A DNA stretch of 64,000 nucleotides from Arenicola marina (lineage: Eukaryota; Annelida; Polychaeta; Arenicolidae), in the NCBI GenBank assembly GCA_964019135.1, contig OZ025255.1:8494001-8558000 (forward strand). Direction: 5' to 3'. Positions 1 through 18,255 of this stretch are shown here, piece by piece. The notes beneath the pieces were generated by a model. It did no database searches, was not told the origin of the DNA, and saw only the letters and a program-made list of their open reading frames with translations. A program made the position numbers and the translations under genes. Position 1 is the stretch's first letter; every line of letters begins with the position of its first letter.

Positions 1-1850
1 TACAGTCACTGGTACAGTGTACACACTGGTACAGTGTACAGTCACTGGTATAGTGTACAGTCACTGGTACAATGTACAGTCACTGGTACAGTATACAGTC
101 ACTGGTAGTGTAGTCACTAGTACAGTGTACAGTCACTGGTACAGTGTAAAGTCACTGGTACAGTCTACAGCCACTGGTACAGTGTACAGTCACTGGTACA
201 GTGTACAGCCACTGGTACAGTGTACAGTCACTGGTACAGTGTACAGTCATTGGTACAGTCACTGGTACAGTATACAGTCACTGGTAGTGTATAGTCACTA
301 GTACAGTGTATAGTCACTGGTACAGTGTGCAGTCACCGGTACAGGGTACAGTCACTGATACAATGTACAGTCACTGGTACGGTGTATAGTCACTGGTACA
401 ATCACTGGTACAGTGTAGTCACTGGTACAGTGTGCACTCACTGGTACAGTGTACACACTGGTACATGGTACAGTCACTGGTACAGTGTACAGTCACTGGT
501 ACAGTGTACAGTCACTGGTACAGTGTACAGTCACTGGTACAGTGTACAGTCACTCGTACCGTGTACAGTCACTCGTACCGTGTACAGTCAGTGGTACAGT
601 ACAGTCACTGGTACAGTGTAGTCAATGGTACAGTGTACAGTCACTGGTACAGTGTACAGTCACTGGTACAATGTACAGTCACTGGTACAGTGTACAGTCA
701 CTGGTACAGTGTACAGCCACTGGTACAGTGTACAGTCACTGGTACAGTGTAAAGTCACTGGTACAGTCTACAGCCACTGGTACAGTGTACAGTCACTGGT
801 ACAGTGTACAGCCACTGGTACAGTGTACAGTCACTGGTACAGTGTACAGTCATTGGTACAGTCACTGGTACAGTATACAGTCACTGGTAGTGTATAGTCA
901 CTAGTACAGTGTATAGTCACTGGTACAGTGTGCAGTCACCGGTACAGGGTACAGTCACTGATACAATGTACAGTCACTGGTACGGTGTATAGTCACTGGT
1001 ACAATCACTGGTACAGTGTAGTCACTGGTACAGTGTGCACTCACTGGTACAGTGTACACACTGGTACATGGTACAGTCACTGGTACAGTGTACAGTCACT
1101 GGTACAGTGTACAGTCACTGGTACAGTGTACAGTCACTGGTACAGTGTACAGTCACTCGTACCGTGTACAGTCACTCGTACCGTGTACAGTCAGTGGTAC
1201 AGTACAGTCAATGGTACAGTGTAGTCAATGGTACAGTGTGCACTCACTGGTACAGTGTACACACTGGTACATGGTACAGTCACTGGTACAGTGTACAGTC
1301 ACTGGTATAGTGTACAGTCACTGGTACAATGTACAGTCACTGGTACAGTATACAGTCACTGGTAGTGTAGTCACTAGTACAGTGTATAGTCACTGGTACA
1401 GTATACAGTCACTGGTACAGTGTACAGTCACTGGTACAGTGTACAGTCACTGGTACAGTGTACAGTCACTGGTACAGTGTACAGTCACTGGTATAGTGTA
1501 CAGTCACTGGTACAATGTACAGTCACTGGTACAGTATACAGTCACTGGTAGTGTAGTCACTAGTACAGTGTATAGTCACTGGTACAGTGTACAGTCACTG
1601 GTACAGTATACAGTCACTGGTACAGTGTATAGTCACTGGTACAGTATACAGTCACTGGTACAGTGTACAGTCACTGGTACAGTGTACAGTCACTGGTACA
1701 GTGTACAGTCACTGGTACAGTGTACAGTCACTGGTACAGTGTACAGTCACTGGTACGGTGTGTACTCACTGTAGTAAAGTGTACACTCACTGTGGTACAT
1801 TGTACAGTCACGTGCAATGTACAGTCACTGGTGCCTTGTACAGTCACTGC
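1..1850. repeat. 18-19 bp minisatellite array
   Basis: About 100 tandem copies of a unit close to tacagtgtacagtcactgg, with scattered variants (gtatacagt, gtgcactca, ggtagtgta). Blocks of several hundred bases are themselves duplicated: roughly 325-620 reappears nearly unchanged at 928-1224. This shows higher-order amplification. Long open frames through it encode only YSHWYSVQSLVQ-type repeats, and all frames stay open because the unit lacks stops. It is therefore not a gene. The array runs off the left edge of the window. Confidence 0.95.
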
Positions 1851-2220
1851 TATGCGTATTTGTCCAAAAGTTACATAAGAGAGCAAAAATTATGCCATAA
1901 GGTGACTGAACTTGGTGGATATAGTTTACTTCACCAGCCAAGATGTTGTTGGTATCATTGTCCTTACCCTATACGGGATAGGGTATTGCCCCTATATATT
2001 GCTTCAGTCCCCCTTTGGTAGGCTTCCCCATACACTTCACCCTCCCATGACGCCATTTTGGGACCATACAGCAATCAACGAACGCCTATCTGTGCCGATA
2101 TTTTTTGTCTTTTTTACTACACAATACAGCCAATACGTTGCCCCGTGTAAATGAGGCTTGTATTTGGGACATTTCTAGTGATGTCTATGTCTGTGTGCCT
2201 ATGTGTACGCAATGATACGA
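1851..2220. other. unique intergenic stretch, no gene seen
   Basis: Unique sequence between the left minisatellite and the GC-rich region. Short open frames here have no recognisable motif or splice context. Confidence 0.5.
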
Positions 2221-4260
2221 GCAGTCAATGTGGCTGCTGGAGATTGTGATGTGGTTGCCCTGACCAGGTCCCCCATGTCGTCACGACAACATGGCGGCGC
2301 CTTCGCGGACGCCTATCACCTCTCTCGTTGGCAGCATACAGTACGGTGGGACAGGCACGCCGCCGCGGTCACCCGGCCATAAGGGGTCGCCAGATGGCCG
2401 GCTGGGGTGGCGTGGGTGGGGGGAGGGAGGGGGGGGGGGGGGTAGGGTAGAGCACCCCACCACCCCGCCTTGTGACAGCCCCTGCCTCCCCACCCCCGGG
2501 GTTGTGGACACCCGCCAGCCTTCCCGTCGTCTAGTGCCATGCCGTGCTATGCCATGCTATGCCATGCCCGGCTCTCCTTAGCCAGGAGTATTGATTTGGT
2601 CGGCAGGTCTATCCTCTGTGACTGACAGACACATCGAGCGTAGTGTGGGTGGCCCTGCGACTTATTGTTCCAGAGAGAGACTTTAAGGAGGTCTGTGTGT
2701 GGGGGTCGGGGGTGGGTGGCAATGGTTGACGAAGGAAAGGGGGTACCGTTGGTCTGAAGCATGGCAGAGAAAGCTTCAGTTTAGCAGTTTAGTTGGTAGT
2801 CTATGGTACCTAAAAAAATCTGAAATGATTTGTGTTTTTTTTTTTTTCATAACTGACTGATTGGGGGGTAGTCTCCCCGTTCGGGTGTCGTTGTGTGTGT
2901 GTGGGTGGTGGGGTTTGAGGGGGGGGTGGGGTCTGAGCTCTGATGATCTCATTGCTGACCGACGTGTGACGAGCTGCTTGGTCGAATGTTGTCTTTTTGT
3001 ACACGTCAGAGACAAGTGACGTATCCCGGTGGTGAAATGTGCAGTGCCGAGGGGGAGAGGGGGCGCTGGGACCCGCAAAGGGTTAATGCGGGAGATATAG
3101 CCAGGTATGCAAAGTATCTTTACAGAAACGATGTTCGTGGTCAATGGCAGATATCACCATATCCCACACCGCCCGGCCCCGATCAGCTCACGTATACCCT
3201 CCATACACACACACACACACAGACACACCACCCTCGGCCTGTGTACCCCAACCCTCCTACACCGCCCCGCCCTGGCTTGTGTGTACGACTCGTTCCAGTG
3301 GTACTGGCAACTATAGAGTTGATGAGTTGGTTTGAGATACTGACGGCGTGCAGTGCTGTCGTGCCCACGGGCGGCGAGAGACTGCACAGCGCTGTGTACG
3401 CTGGCAGTATGCCGTGCGTACAGCAGCGGCGCCGCGCCGCTTCCGCGCCGGGGTCACGGGCCCGTCTTGTGTGTACACTATTGTACTAATATTGGCTTGC
3501 CTAATGGACATGTTCCTGTGGAAAAGCTCGACGGAGACGGATTTGGCACCGGCCATGGCGGTAAGATTACTGGCGGATGGCGTTTTGGGGACGTCAGGGA
3601 GCGAGGTGATAGTGGCGGGCAGAGCGTGGGTGGAGAGGAGGCATAGGTGGGCACAGGGGGGAGGTGGAAACCGGTAGCTGCGTGGGGTGATAAGTCGGGC
3701 TTGAGTGGAGCCCACTTGGAAAAGACGCGCCCTGAGCCCTCTGACGCCATATTTGATTAGGAGCCCAGAGGGGATGCGTAACTGGTCGACGGCCTTTGTC
3801 TTATTCCTTCCCGATCACCGCTTCCTCCGACGCCCCGTTAGCTTGGTGAGAACGGTTTAGGATGTCGCTCGCCACATTTCCGTCGAAATCTCTTGGTCAT
3901 TTGCCAGGGTGGCCGGGTGAGGAAGGGCACCAGCGGGGGAGGGGGAGAGAGGGGGCAGTCTCGATCGGCCAGACGGACATTCGTTGGTGGTGCCGCCGAC
4001 CTGGCTAGCATGGCCGCCGTAAACCGGTCGCTCCCCGGGAGGGCGCTTTGTCCCCGCTCGCTCGCCAACGGGGGGCCCGGGAAGTAGGTTAGTCTGATAG
4101 CGGCATGGGCGCTCGGCGGCCTCCCCGGGTGACGAGGAGTGGGGCGGGCGGGCGGAGGCCTGCCGACTGCCCGTCCGCCCGACCGTCTGTGGGAGGGGGC
4201 CCAGGGTGGACTTGCCCTGTTGTCAGAAGCCATGGCCGGTAGACCGGCTACAACCTACAA
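2221..4260 (+). promoter_or_regulatory. GC-rich, CpG-rich region upstream of p66, probable promoter / 5' UTR
   Basis: GC content and CpG density rise sharply compared with the AT-rich DNA on either side. This suggests the promoter and non-coding first exon of the p66 gene, whose first coding exon opens with a splice acceptor at 6284. A possible donor is gtgagaac at 3844-3851, but I could not fix the non-coding exon. The sequence also holds a poly-G run (about 2420-2442) and a short CA repeat (about 3205-3225). Confidence 0.45.
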
Positions 4261-5085
4261 GTACTTAGTTATCGCCCATCTAATGGCTCATTGGCCAGCA
4301 TACCCTGTTTTTGTCCTGAATATACCTGGTCAAACAATGTTAACATTACAAAACATTGATATAGGTAGGCTGCCCTCTGCAGAGTTTTCTGTTTTTATTG
4401 GAAAACATATCTGAATGTTCCAGCGTTTTAGATTTAGTTAGTGCTAGATCTATATCTAAAAAAAATTATTGTTTTTGCATTTCAAATTGTTTGATATTCT
4501 AAAAATTTTGTCAGAGATTATATCTATAGACCAGATAGACCTTCAGATATGTTACATATATATGAGCATGACAATATAAATTAGTTTTGCTAGTTTAAAT
4601 TGATTTAAAAGGCATGGTTCTTGTAAGCTTATATATAATATATATAATGTGTTCTAAATATGTAATCTGTTTAGGTAAATAATAATGATGTGGATGAAAC
4701 AACTTTTGAGTGTTTACTCTTTCTTAAAACCTGCTGCTGTCTCTAAACCAATCAATATTACCAGAAGCACATACCAGTTGAGTTATTCATTCCCTAGTTC
4801 ACTTTGATTCGTAGACAACAATCAACACTTGAGACAAAATAATGTTTTTAATCTTACATAATCTGGGAGTTATGGCCTTAACAGTTTGGATCTTACACTC
4901 ACCTTGCTCGTTTTAATTTAGGTAGCAATATATATAAATTGGCAATTTTAAATTTTTTATTTACAGACATCGACATGCAATTTTGTTTTTTTTCTGATAC
5001 CTCTGAGCTTTAGCATGTTTACCTTTTAAACGTATATTCTGATCATGGACAAAGGTTGTACACCTGCACTACCTTAAAATTCATG
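4261..5085. other. AT-rich presumed 5' intron of p66, no gene seen
   Basis: AT-rich sequence without conserved open frames, between the GC-rich region and the inverted-repeat transposon. Probably intron upstream of the first coding exon of p66. Confidence 0.4.
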
Positions 5086-5087
5086 TA

Positions 5088-6117
5088 CCGTATTTCACAT
5101 ATGTTTTCGGACACTGTATGTTTTCGGACACCCCCTCAAAGGCAGAAATAGGATAAATTTAATGTACTGTAAGTTTTCGGACACCCAACGCAGATAATTT
5201 TTCAAGTGTATGTATATTTTCGGACACTATCGGACCTAAATTAACAATGCGTCTAGGCTCCTTTGTTATTGCGTAGTGCCGGCCCCCATGATTGCACTTC
5301 ACTGCTTGTGATTGCAGGCTTTCGGCGAGAGGGGCAAGTCCCTGTCTAGGGGGTTATTTGTGCCGTGTATCAGGTGTGAAAAAGCAACACCTTGGTTGCT
5401 AAGTAATGAGCTGGGCTTTGGTCTCCATTGTGCTGGTTGGCGGACGAGTCAGTCGGCGGAGGAGTTGTTTATAAACCGCGAAAGTAAACAAGCCTTAAAT
5501 CACGGAATGCATGAAAGTATTTGATTAGTTTATTTTACCGAAGACTGCAGCGCGTCGGCTGCAGAATCAAAGTTTCTCAAGAATTGATCGATGCTCTATA
5601 TCGTTTTCCGAACAACTGTCACAGGATCGAATGCACAGCTATATATATGGCACCTCTCGGATGGGAATTAATCCCCTTTGTTCTTGTAACTGTGTTTTAT
5701 CTCTCAGAAGTTACCGTTATATTTGGCACAATGATTGCAGTTCATTGTCACTGATTGCAATTCATAACCACTGTTTGCCTACAGCCATATCTTCATTGGC
5801 ATTAAATTTATCGAGTATATTTTATCTCCTGTAACAGATGAGAGATCTGACGCTAGCAGATTATCTTCAGAGTATCTTCAAAACAATATTATACTCTTGA
5901 TCACCTTACCCGCTGTTAAGGTGTGAAGCAGCAACACCTGGGTGTTAAGTGATATAATCGGCATCAGTCGACTCGTAATGTAGTAATTCTTAATCGATAT
6001 TTTATGTATGTATGTTTTCGGACAGTGGATGCGGGAGTCCATTTTATTGACTGTCAATATTCGGACAGCCAGAAAAACAATTGTTTTTAAGTGTCCGAAA
6101 ACATACGTGAAATACGG
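5088..6117. mobile_element. TA-flanked inverted-repeat DNA transposon (Tc1/mariner-like, non-autonomous)
   Basis: The ends are 27-bp terminal inverted repeats with one mismatch: CCGTATTTCACATATG... at 5088-5114, and the inverted copy at 6091-6117. Both are flanked by TA (5086-5087, 6118-6119), the target site typical of the Tc1/mariner/pogo superfamily. The motif gttttcggacac recurs several times just inside both ends (about 5117-5130, 5171-5182, 5218-5228, 6012-6023). A second internal repeat, aggtgtgaa(g/a)cagcaacacc, occurs near 5371 and 5920. No frame over 100 residues is present, so it does not encode a full transposase. It lies in the presumed 5' intron of p66. Confidence 0.8.
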
Positions 6118-6323
6118 TACACAAAGAGTGGCCTACAACCATCATTTTACTCTGTGTTTATACTTCGTGCTTTCAGAGCTGTAAGGAATTGCACAACTGT
6201 TACCATTTACTGTACCTAACATTGTAGTTTATGCTTCTTATGCAAGACACAAATCTCAATGTGACTGTTTTTGTTAGATTTCAGGTTTGAGAGCATAGAA
6301 CCAGTTTTGGAGTCTGAGAGGTG

Positions 6324-11433
<5,110 letters not shown>

Positions 11434-14400
11434 TGCCACCCCCCGGCCTAGGTCCTGTACCTCCACCCACCCCACCACCCCCTGTCACGCCCAGCATCTC
11501 CATCCCCCACCACCTCAGCCCCTGCTCCTCTCTCCCTCCCTCCCTACCCACTCTGTCCGCATTGGTTTTACAAGGACAAAAACACAGCTACGGTCATTAC
11601 ACCCGAACTTTTGACCTTTAGATTATAGTAATATATTAAAAAAAGCGTCGTTTGGTTAGCACGAAAAGCTTGTGACAAGTGCAGTCCTTAAGTTTGGTAT
11701 CATTTGTTTTGCATTACGTCGCAGCTGTGGTTGGCATGGGGTGTGCCTCATATTGATCTAGGTTTTGTGACCCGTGGGCCAAGTCTTCGCTTAGTGGCTG
11801 GAAGGGTGGCCGAACCGGGCCACCCGGTCAGCCATGGCTAGTCGCAAACTGTGTTCACCGCGGTCTCTTGTCAACGAATAACGTCAACACAACGGACTGT
11901 CCTCACGTGATAGTGCGACACAGAGGGATGTGACGTCATCGCCGCGTGACGTCATCGCCGCGTGGCTCGTCAGCCACCGTCCGTTGACGCAGCTCTGTTA
12001 GCCAAAACGTTTGTCTTGTTGTTAACCATATCAGCTTCTGATTTACTCCCCATGGAAAATGCAACCTGTTATCTATCCTGTTTGTGTTAGAAACAAGACA
12101 TTTATACTCGTAATTTAATGGTCCATAAGCAAATAACGAGTGATTGGGTTTGATGTATATAAGGACTTTTGTTTCATCAAATTAAAACGTGCAGTGTTTT
12201 TTTCGTGAGCAAGTCGTTTAGTTTTCTTCTGATTATCCTTGAAAAGTTTGGTTAAGTGTTGATATGCTCGAGGTATATTATTGTGTGAATAGTGCTGGAC
12301 GGGAGATCCGTATACACGTCGCCATGGAATGAAAGTAGGAGTGCTTCTGGATTACTTTAAGGGACATAACAGCTGGGTGCACTTGTTTTAGGTTTCTCGC
12401 CGTTATATCCCCAAGCACTTCTGGTGTTAACCGGCCGGCGCCGGCGCGGGGGTCCCATGGAGTCTGCTCTGGGTGTCCCGTGTGGTCTGGCACCGGTGTG
12501 CCTGGGGGTTTGGGGTTTAGCCTAGCGGTACCTTTGGACCCCCTTGGGGTCTTGACTAATGGTCTTGCGGTTCCCGTGTTATCCCTGTGGTCAGATTAAT
12601 GATTCCTCTGGGGCCCTTTGCGGACCAAGGGTTCCTCTCGGGGTCTGACCAAGGGTTCCTCTTGGGGTCTGACCAAGGGTTCCTCTTGGGATCTGACCAA
12701 GGGTTCCTCTCGGGGTCTGACCAAGGGTTCCTCTTGGGATCTGACCAAGGGTTCCTCTCGGGGTCTGACCAAGGGTTGCTCTTGGGGTCTGACCAAGGGT
12801 TCCTCTTGGGGTCTGACCAAGGGTTGCTCTTGGGTTTGACCAAGGATTCCTCTTGGGGTCTGACCAAGAGTTCTCTACTTGGGGTCTGACCAAGAGTTCC
12901 TCTCGGGGTCTGACCAAGGGTTCCTCTTGGGGTCTGACCAAGGGTTCCTCTCGGGGTCTGACCAAGGGTTGCTCTTGGGTTTGACCAAAGGATTCCTCTT
13001 GGGGTCTGACCAAGGGTTGCTCTTGGGGCTGACCAAGGGTTGCTCTTGGGTTTGACCAAGGATTCCTCTTGGGGTCTGACCAAGAGTTCCTCTTGGGGTC
13101 TGACCAAGACTTCCTCTCGGGGTCTTACCAAGGGTAGCTCTTGGGGTCTGACCAAGGGGTGTTCTTGGGGTTTGACCAAGGATTCCTCTTGGGGTCTGAC
13201 CAAGAGTTCATCTTGGGGTCTGAGGTTCGTGTGTTGCCCCTGGGGTCTAACCAAGTGTTTTTCATGTGGGTCTGTGCCCCCCCACCCCCGTGGGTCGACC
13301 CTACCCTGCTGTATGTACATGTCTTTAAAGTGGACGTATTTATATGGCGAGTCCGTGAGAACTCTTTTCTGGTTCTCGACGTTTAAAACGGTGACGGTGA
13401 TGGTGATTAACTCTGTAGCCCCTGTATATGTATGTTAGGCATGCCTAGGAAACGTTTTTACTTTTATTTTGGTTATCCCCACTTTACATCGCCTCGTGTC
13501 CATTTTGTACCGAGTCATCCTCGCCTTGCTGTGGACCCGTGTCAAATGGGTAACGATCCCCAATGTGTGGGGAGGAAATGGGTGGGGAGCGGGGGGGACA
13601 GCTGTACAGTTTCCATTTCGTGCCTTGTTTTGCGGTACGACTGGTGACCGGTGCCCCCTCTCTCCCTCCCCTCACTCCCTCCCTCCCTGGCTCGATGATG
13701 TATATAATGTTGTACATATATACCTGTGTACATTGAAGGCGGGCTGCGTGCATTCTGCAAGGTGGGGTTCGCCGCTCTGGAGTTCGACTTAAGTCACTGC
13801 TGTCTGCCATGGGAAGTTCTTCATATACGGGGAGCCCCGGGTGATGGGCGGGAATGTGAGGGGAGGTGGGTGCTGGGATGAAGCGCTAATTTAAATGGGA
13901 GGTAGGGGGCTGATGGGAGGGAGGGTGGATGACTAAAGTTCTGTAATATTCCCGAGGGCGGACTCCCTCGGCAGTTCCCTCAGATACCCTGTGGCGAGTT
14001 ACAACCGACAGCAGAATGATCTCGTCTGAAGTCCTGATGTTGGGAGTTCTGCATCCTGCGGTCGGGTGTCTGGCTGAGTATAGTAGATCAGGCCGGGGGT
14101 GGGGTTGTAGAGGGTCATGTTGCCAGATTAATGATGCAGGACCGACAATCTTTGATGTAAAACCCAATAGAATTGTGGTTAAGGCCGGCGTTCCGCATAA
14201 CGGGACCGTGTCGGTGCGTGGCGCCACCTGGTTGGCACTCGGGAGAACCTTTCCTCATTGGCCACCAGGAGTCGCCAGCGGTTCTCGCGACGCCGCTCGC
14301 TGTTTCAGATCCCGTGAGAGGTTCCGAGGGAGCCACCTGTTGCAGAATGGGGCTTCGGGTATGGCGGGATGGGACGGCATCGCTCTGCTATGTGAAGCGT

Positions 14401-14670
14401 GTGTATTCCGTATCAATGGGCTACGGCCCGGCCCTGCCCGTCCCTGCACGCATAGTAACCGGCCAGGATTGGCTGGAGGAGGGGCCTCCATTGAGAGGGT
14501 ACTTACCCCTCCCTGCTGGGGGGCCCGGTGTCTCCCACCCCCCGACTCCCAGTTGCCGCACTGAACAAGCTGCATGTATCTGACCGAAGTGGTGACTGTG
14601 TCCATAGGCAACGAGACACCCCAATGCGTATGTTGATCGATCAAATAAACGCCATGTATCAGCCGGTTGC
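11434..14670 (+). other. GATAD2: p66 3' UTR and downstream region with candidate poly(A) signals
   Basis: No further coding exon is seen. Candidate poly(A) signals are ATTAAA at 12181-12186, followed by a GU/U-rich stretch, and AATAAA at 14644-14649. I cannot tell which is used. If the distal one is used, the 24-bp minisatellite lies in the mRNA. GC-rich sequence at 13.9-14.6 kb has open frames on both strands but no motif. Confidence 0.5.
12610..13260. repeat. 24-bp minisatellite (gtctgaccaagggttcctcttggg)
   Basis: About 26 tandem copies of a 24-bp unit, some with 1-3 base indels. It lies about 1.2 kb downstream of the p66 stop codon. The unit is a multiple of three, so both strands stay open for long stretches (for example GLTKGSSW and RPQEEPLV), but those frames are repeat translations. 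Confidence 0.95.
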
Positions 14671-16940
14671 CTTGTCGTTACTCTATTGTATTACGAGCTG
14701 AATGTTTCTTGCAATTCGTGGATGGGGCAATTATATCCAGCCATTGAAGAGTTACAACACTATTTTAAGGCGAAATTACAATGATAGAACCAATGGTGGC
14801 TTCACCGTTGTAAAGAACATATACTTATTTCTTCCGAACTAGCCAAATGTTTAACCGAAATGTAAACCAGACCCGCAGTATTTAAATTTTCTGTAATATT
14901 ATTGGGTCCTAAATATCAATGTGAAGAGAATTAAATTGACGTAACCGGTAGAAACAAAACAATGCTACAGCATGTTTTATCGCTAGACAGTGGGCGCGGA
15001 CATGTAATTTCACGTACCACCGTCCACCAATAGACCGATCCAGGCTGTCAATCATTTACTGACGTCACTGTTGCTTTTATCCAATCCTGTGGTTAAAAAT
15101 CGTCTCCCACGTGCGTCATGTCGGACAAACAAAGTAGCATGCCGGTTTCTTGACAGATTTAGAGAGGAGTTCTGCACAATTTGTACCTAATATCAGCTAT
15201 TATTGTCAATTTCATACTCCCGCTTAAGGAAAAAGGACTCCAGCGTGGGCGGACCACTGGTCTGCTGTTTCCCTTTAAATATGTAATTTAATATATTTTT
15301 TTGTTTACAGCTTAATTAACTAAATATTAATGGTTTAACTTTGTCACGGCTATAGTGTCTTGTGAACTTAGATCATTTTCTCAACTCCAGGACTTTCAAT
15401 GGTAGTTTCGCGGAAAGCAACGCTTTCCGGATAGTCACGTTTAGTAGCAACCAATTTTATTGCATTTTTAAGCAATGAGTCTTTTAGTTGAAGACTCCCC
15501 CACGAACACTTAATAAAATCCACATGGACACTCCGCACAGAAAGAATTATAACAGTCAAAACAGCCTCTGAGCTGGTTCGGTATTAACTTTATTGTCCGA
15601 TAATTCACGTTACAAACCATTTAAAATATTTATGTACAAAAAGTCAAATCTTGCAATACGAATAAAAAGTTAACATTTATATTAACATTAGTCTAGGTAT
15701 GTATTGTACAACCACGCAAGACATAAAGGCTACTAAAGGGATGTATACAAGAAAACTATTGGGGTGTACCGTTAAGGCCAGGAAACCAACGCAGGCGTCG
15801 GCCTTCAAGATCAGCGCGAGTGTACAAATTCGAAGAATTTCAAACCGGGGAGCTATTATGCCGGCACCATGCACAAGATCTGGACATCAAAAATTACAAA
15901 AATATGTATATTGGTTAAATTGATACGAACCTCTCGAGTGATAAATAGTAACTTGTTAATACATATGGCCTGGACACCACAAAGAGCTTTACACAATTTA
16001 AGTATATATATTTGTACAGTCAGGTGTTAAAAGTCTATTCACCCGTCGGTATCTATGTTAAAACGGTCGCCACAGAGAGGCAAATAACTGTATTAAGCTC
16101 ATTAACTACTGGCTTTAAACTTTATTGCTGACACAACCGCCTGCATACAGAACCCAGCTATTTAAGTGACTTTAACTGCAAAAAAAAAGGTTTATTTGCC
16201 CCTCATTTAATTCCCACACACCAAAAGCAGACTCGCCCATTATTAACACTAAAATGGTTTGGCTGGATGTTTCAAAAGAGATTGATGATGTGATATTTGC
16301 AGGCATTACATCCCATACATGGCGTGAATTAACCTAGTAATATACAAACCAACAGGCCTTAGCTAACGATTAAACTTCTCCGGGCAGTGCATATATCTTC
16401 AGTGCTGAGGCGTTGTGGCGCTGTATGGCTGGGGGGTGACCTGAGAGACAACACGCCCACAGCCCATCATCAAATACATGTACCCCAAGGTCCAGATACC
16501 ACACTCGCTATCATTATACCGTACCCCTGGCACCGACTCTACAACATTCATGGCCAAAACCCTCTCCCAAGATTCCTGTTATTAATGACAATTAATACTA
16601 TTTCTATCGCTTAAATAAGCACGTGGTCGGTCGGCCACGAGTTTATATACATCTGTTGCTCGTCATCTACTCACACAGGACCTCGTTCTCACACAGTATG
16701 TGACAGTGTCTAGTCTGAGTAGTAAGATGCATGATAACATACACGTATCACAGGTTGTATCTGCCGTGCATGGGCGTTCAATTTCCAGTCATTTGCATGC
16801 CAGCCAGCTCCTTGAAATCAATAACACAGGTTTTAGCAAAGGTCTTACTTTGGTCACAGATCACTCTAACACAGTTGATAAATAAGTGGCAGCCGCTTCG
16901 AGAGACGGTATAGCAGTACAAATCCAGCGTATGGGCCGGA
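14671..16940. other. intergenic region between convergent p66 and NEDD4 genes
   Basis: AT-rich sequence with no supported gene. TTTATT motifs (minus-strand AATAAA) near 15588 and 16119 could belong to NEDD4 transcripts, but they are far from its stop codon. Confidence 0.4.
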
Positions 16941-16945
16941 TAGAG

Positions 16946-17272
16946 AGGTCAAGGTCAAGGCCACCCCAGATATCATGGTAATGACCTTCCACGATTTTCT
17001 CGAAGTCAAGGTCTTGACATTGCATGATTTCAAGGTCATGGCTTTGCTTGAAGTTAAATCTTGGTTCAACGTTAAGGTTATGACCTTCTTCCTCGAAGTA
17101 TCAAGAGTCTTTCACATATTTAAGACCTTGGCTTCGGGTATCATAATAACCTTAACCCCGGGGTCAAGGTCATGACAATACTCGCCACGCGCGCTTCCCG
17201 GTATGTTTCACTTCATTCGACAAGTAAGTAACCAATGTGACCTCTGACCTCGAGGCCAATGTGACCTCTAAC
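16946..17272. promoter_or_regulatory. cluster of AGGTCA half-sites (nuclear-receptor-like)
   Basis: AGGTCAAGGTCA lies at 16946-16957. Extended TCAAGGTCA sites lie at 17030-17038 and 17164-17172. Reversed TGACCTT copies lie at 16982 and near 17079. A perfect DR1, read on the minus strand as AGGTCAGAGGTCA, lies at 17238-17250. Such extended half-sites are known NR5A/ERR sites, and DR1 is bound by RXR, HNF4 and COUP-TF. The function here is inferred; a degenerate tandem repeat could also give this pattern. Confidence 0.4.
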
Positions 17273-18089
17273 TCCTATCTCTACACGCATGCCTCACTCA
17301 TATTGTAAGCCATATACGCGGGATCAATAAAAACAACAACACATTATTAGGTAACAACGCACAAGGAGAAGAACAAGAAAAGCAAAAAGTAAGACCACAA
17401 CCCTGCGACAATTTTTGCGTATTGAAGCGCCTGCGTATGTAAGACGAAGTGTAACTCTGCATGTCGTATCTTCACTCTGGAATAATATGGAACAAGTACA
17501 TGGGACATGTTATCCATATAATGCATCAAGCCCCCCCCCCCCCCTTACATGGCTTCCCCCAGTGTAACCTTGTTTTGTAATTGGGGACATACTTTCCAGG
17601 AGAAACCAGACGCATTATCGCAATAAACATACATAGGAGGCGATTAATTGTGTAGTCATTGGCTAGAGAACCGCCCCTGTATCCGGTTTCGACCAATAAT
17701 TTTACATGGTGATGTTCATTCCACGTCATCAGCCTCCATGGTAACCTCTACTGCTGCTTCTTCTGTTTATTGGCTGGTTAACTCGCGATCAAAGCAGAAG
17801 ACTATTGATACATCACTAATGCACGGTGGCATAGCTTGGTGTGAAAAGCACACACGAATAAATGAGATACGTTCACAACGTTATGTCACGACTTATGGAG
17901 CCTATCACAAGCTACATCTTCAGTAAATGATTCAGACGTAAAGACGTAAAGCGTAATGCCAAGATTAATCTCTGTCGTAGTGAGACATAGGTGACGACAA
18001 GTGTGCAACAGCAATGGTAACGACTTCATAGATGAGCACTCAAACAAAGAAGACCAAAATAAAATAATCAGGCAGCGAGAGTCGACGAG

Positions 18090-18255
18090 ATTGACACTTT
18101 CACGGAGAATCTCCACGAGAGTTCAGGAGACTTGTACCTTCACGGAGAATCTCCACGAGAGTCCACGAGAGTTGTACCTTCACGGAGGAAATCTCCACGA
18201 GAGTCCACGAGACTTGTACCTTAAAGGAGAATCTCCAGAAGAGTCGACGAGACTT
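18090..18255. repeat. ~45 bp tandem repeat, 4 copies
   Basis: Four copies of a unit containing cacggagaatctccacgaga followed by gtccacgagacttgtacctt. It lies downstream of the NEDD4 stop codon, possibly in its 3' UTR. Confidence 0.8.

Noticed and set aside
17-1774. Long open frames encoding YSHWYSVQSLVQ repeats
   Set aside because: They are translations of the 18-19 bp minisatellite, open in several frames, with no unique protein sequence.
12556-13320. 254-residue frame RPQEEPLVRPQE on the minus strand
   Set aside because: Translation of a 24-bp repeat whose unit is a multiple of three, which keeps frames open by itself.
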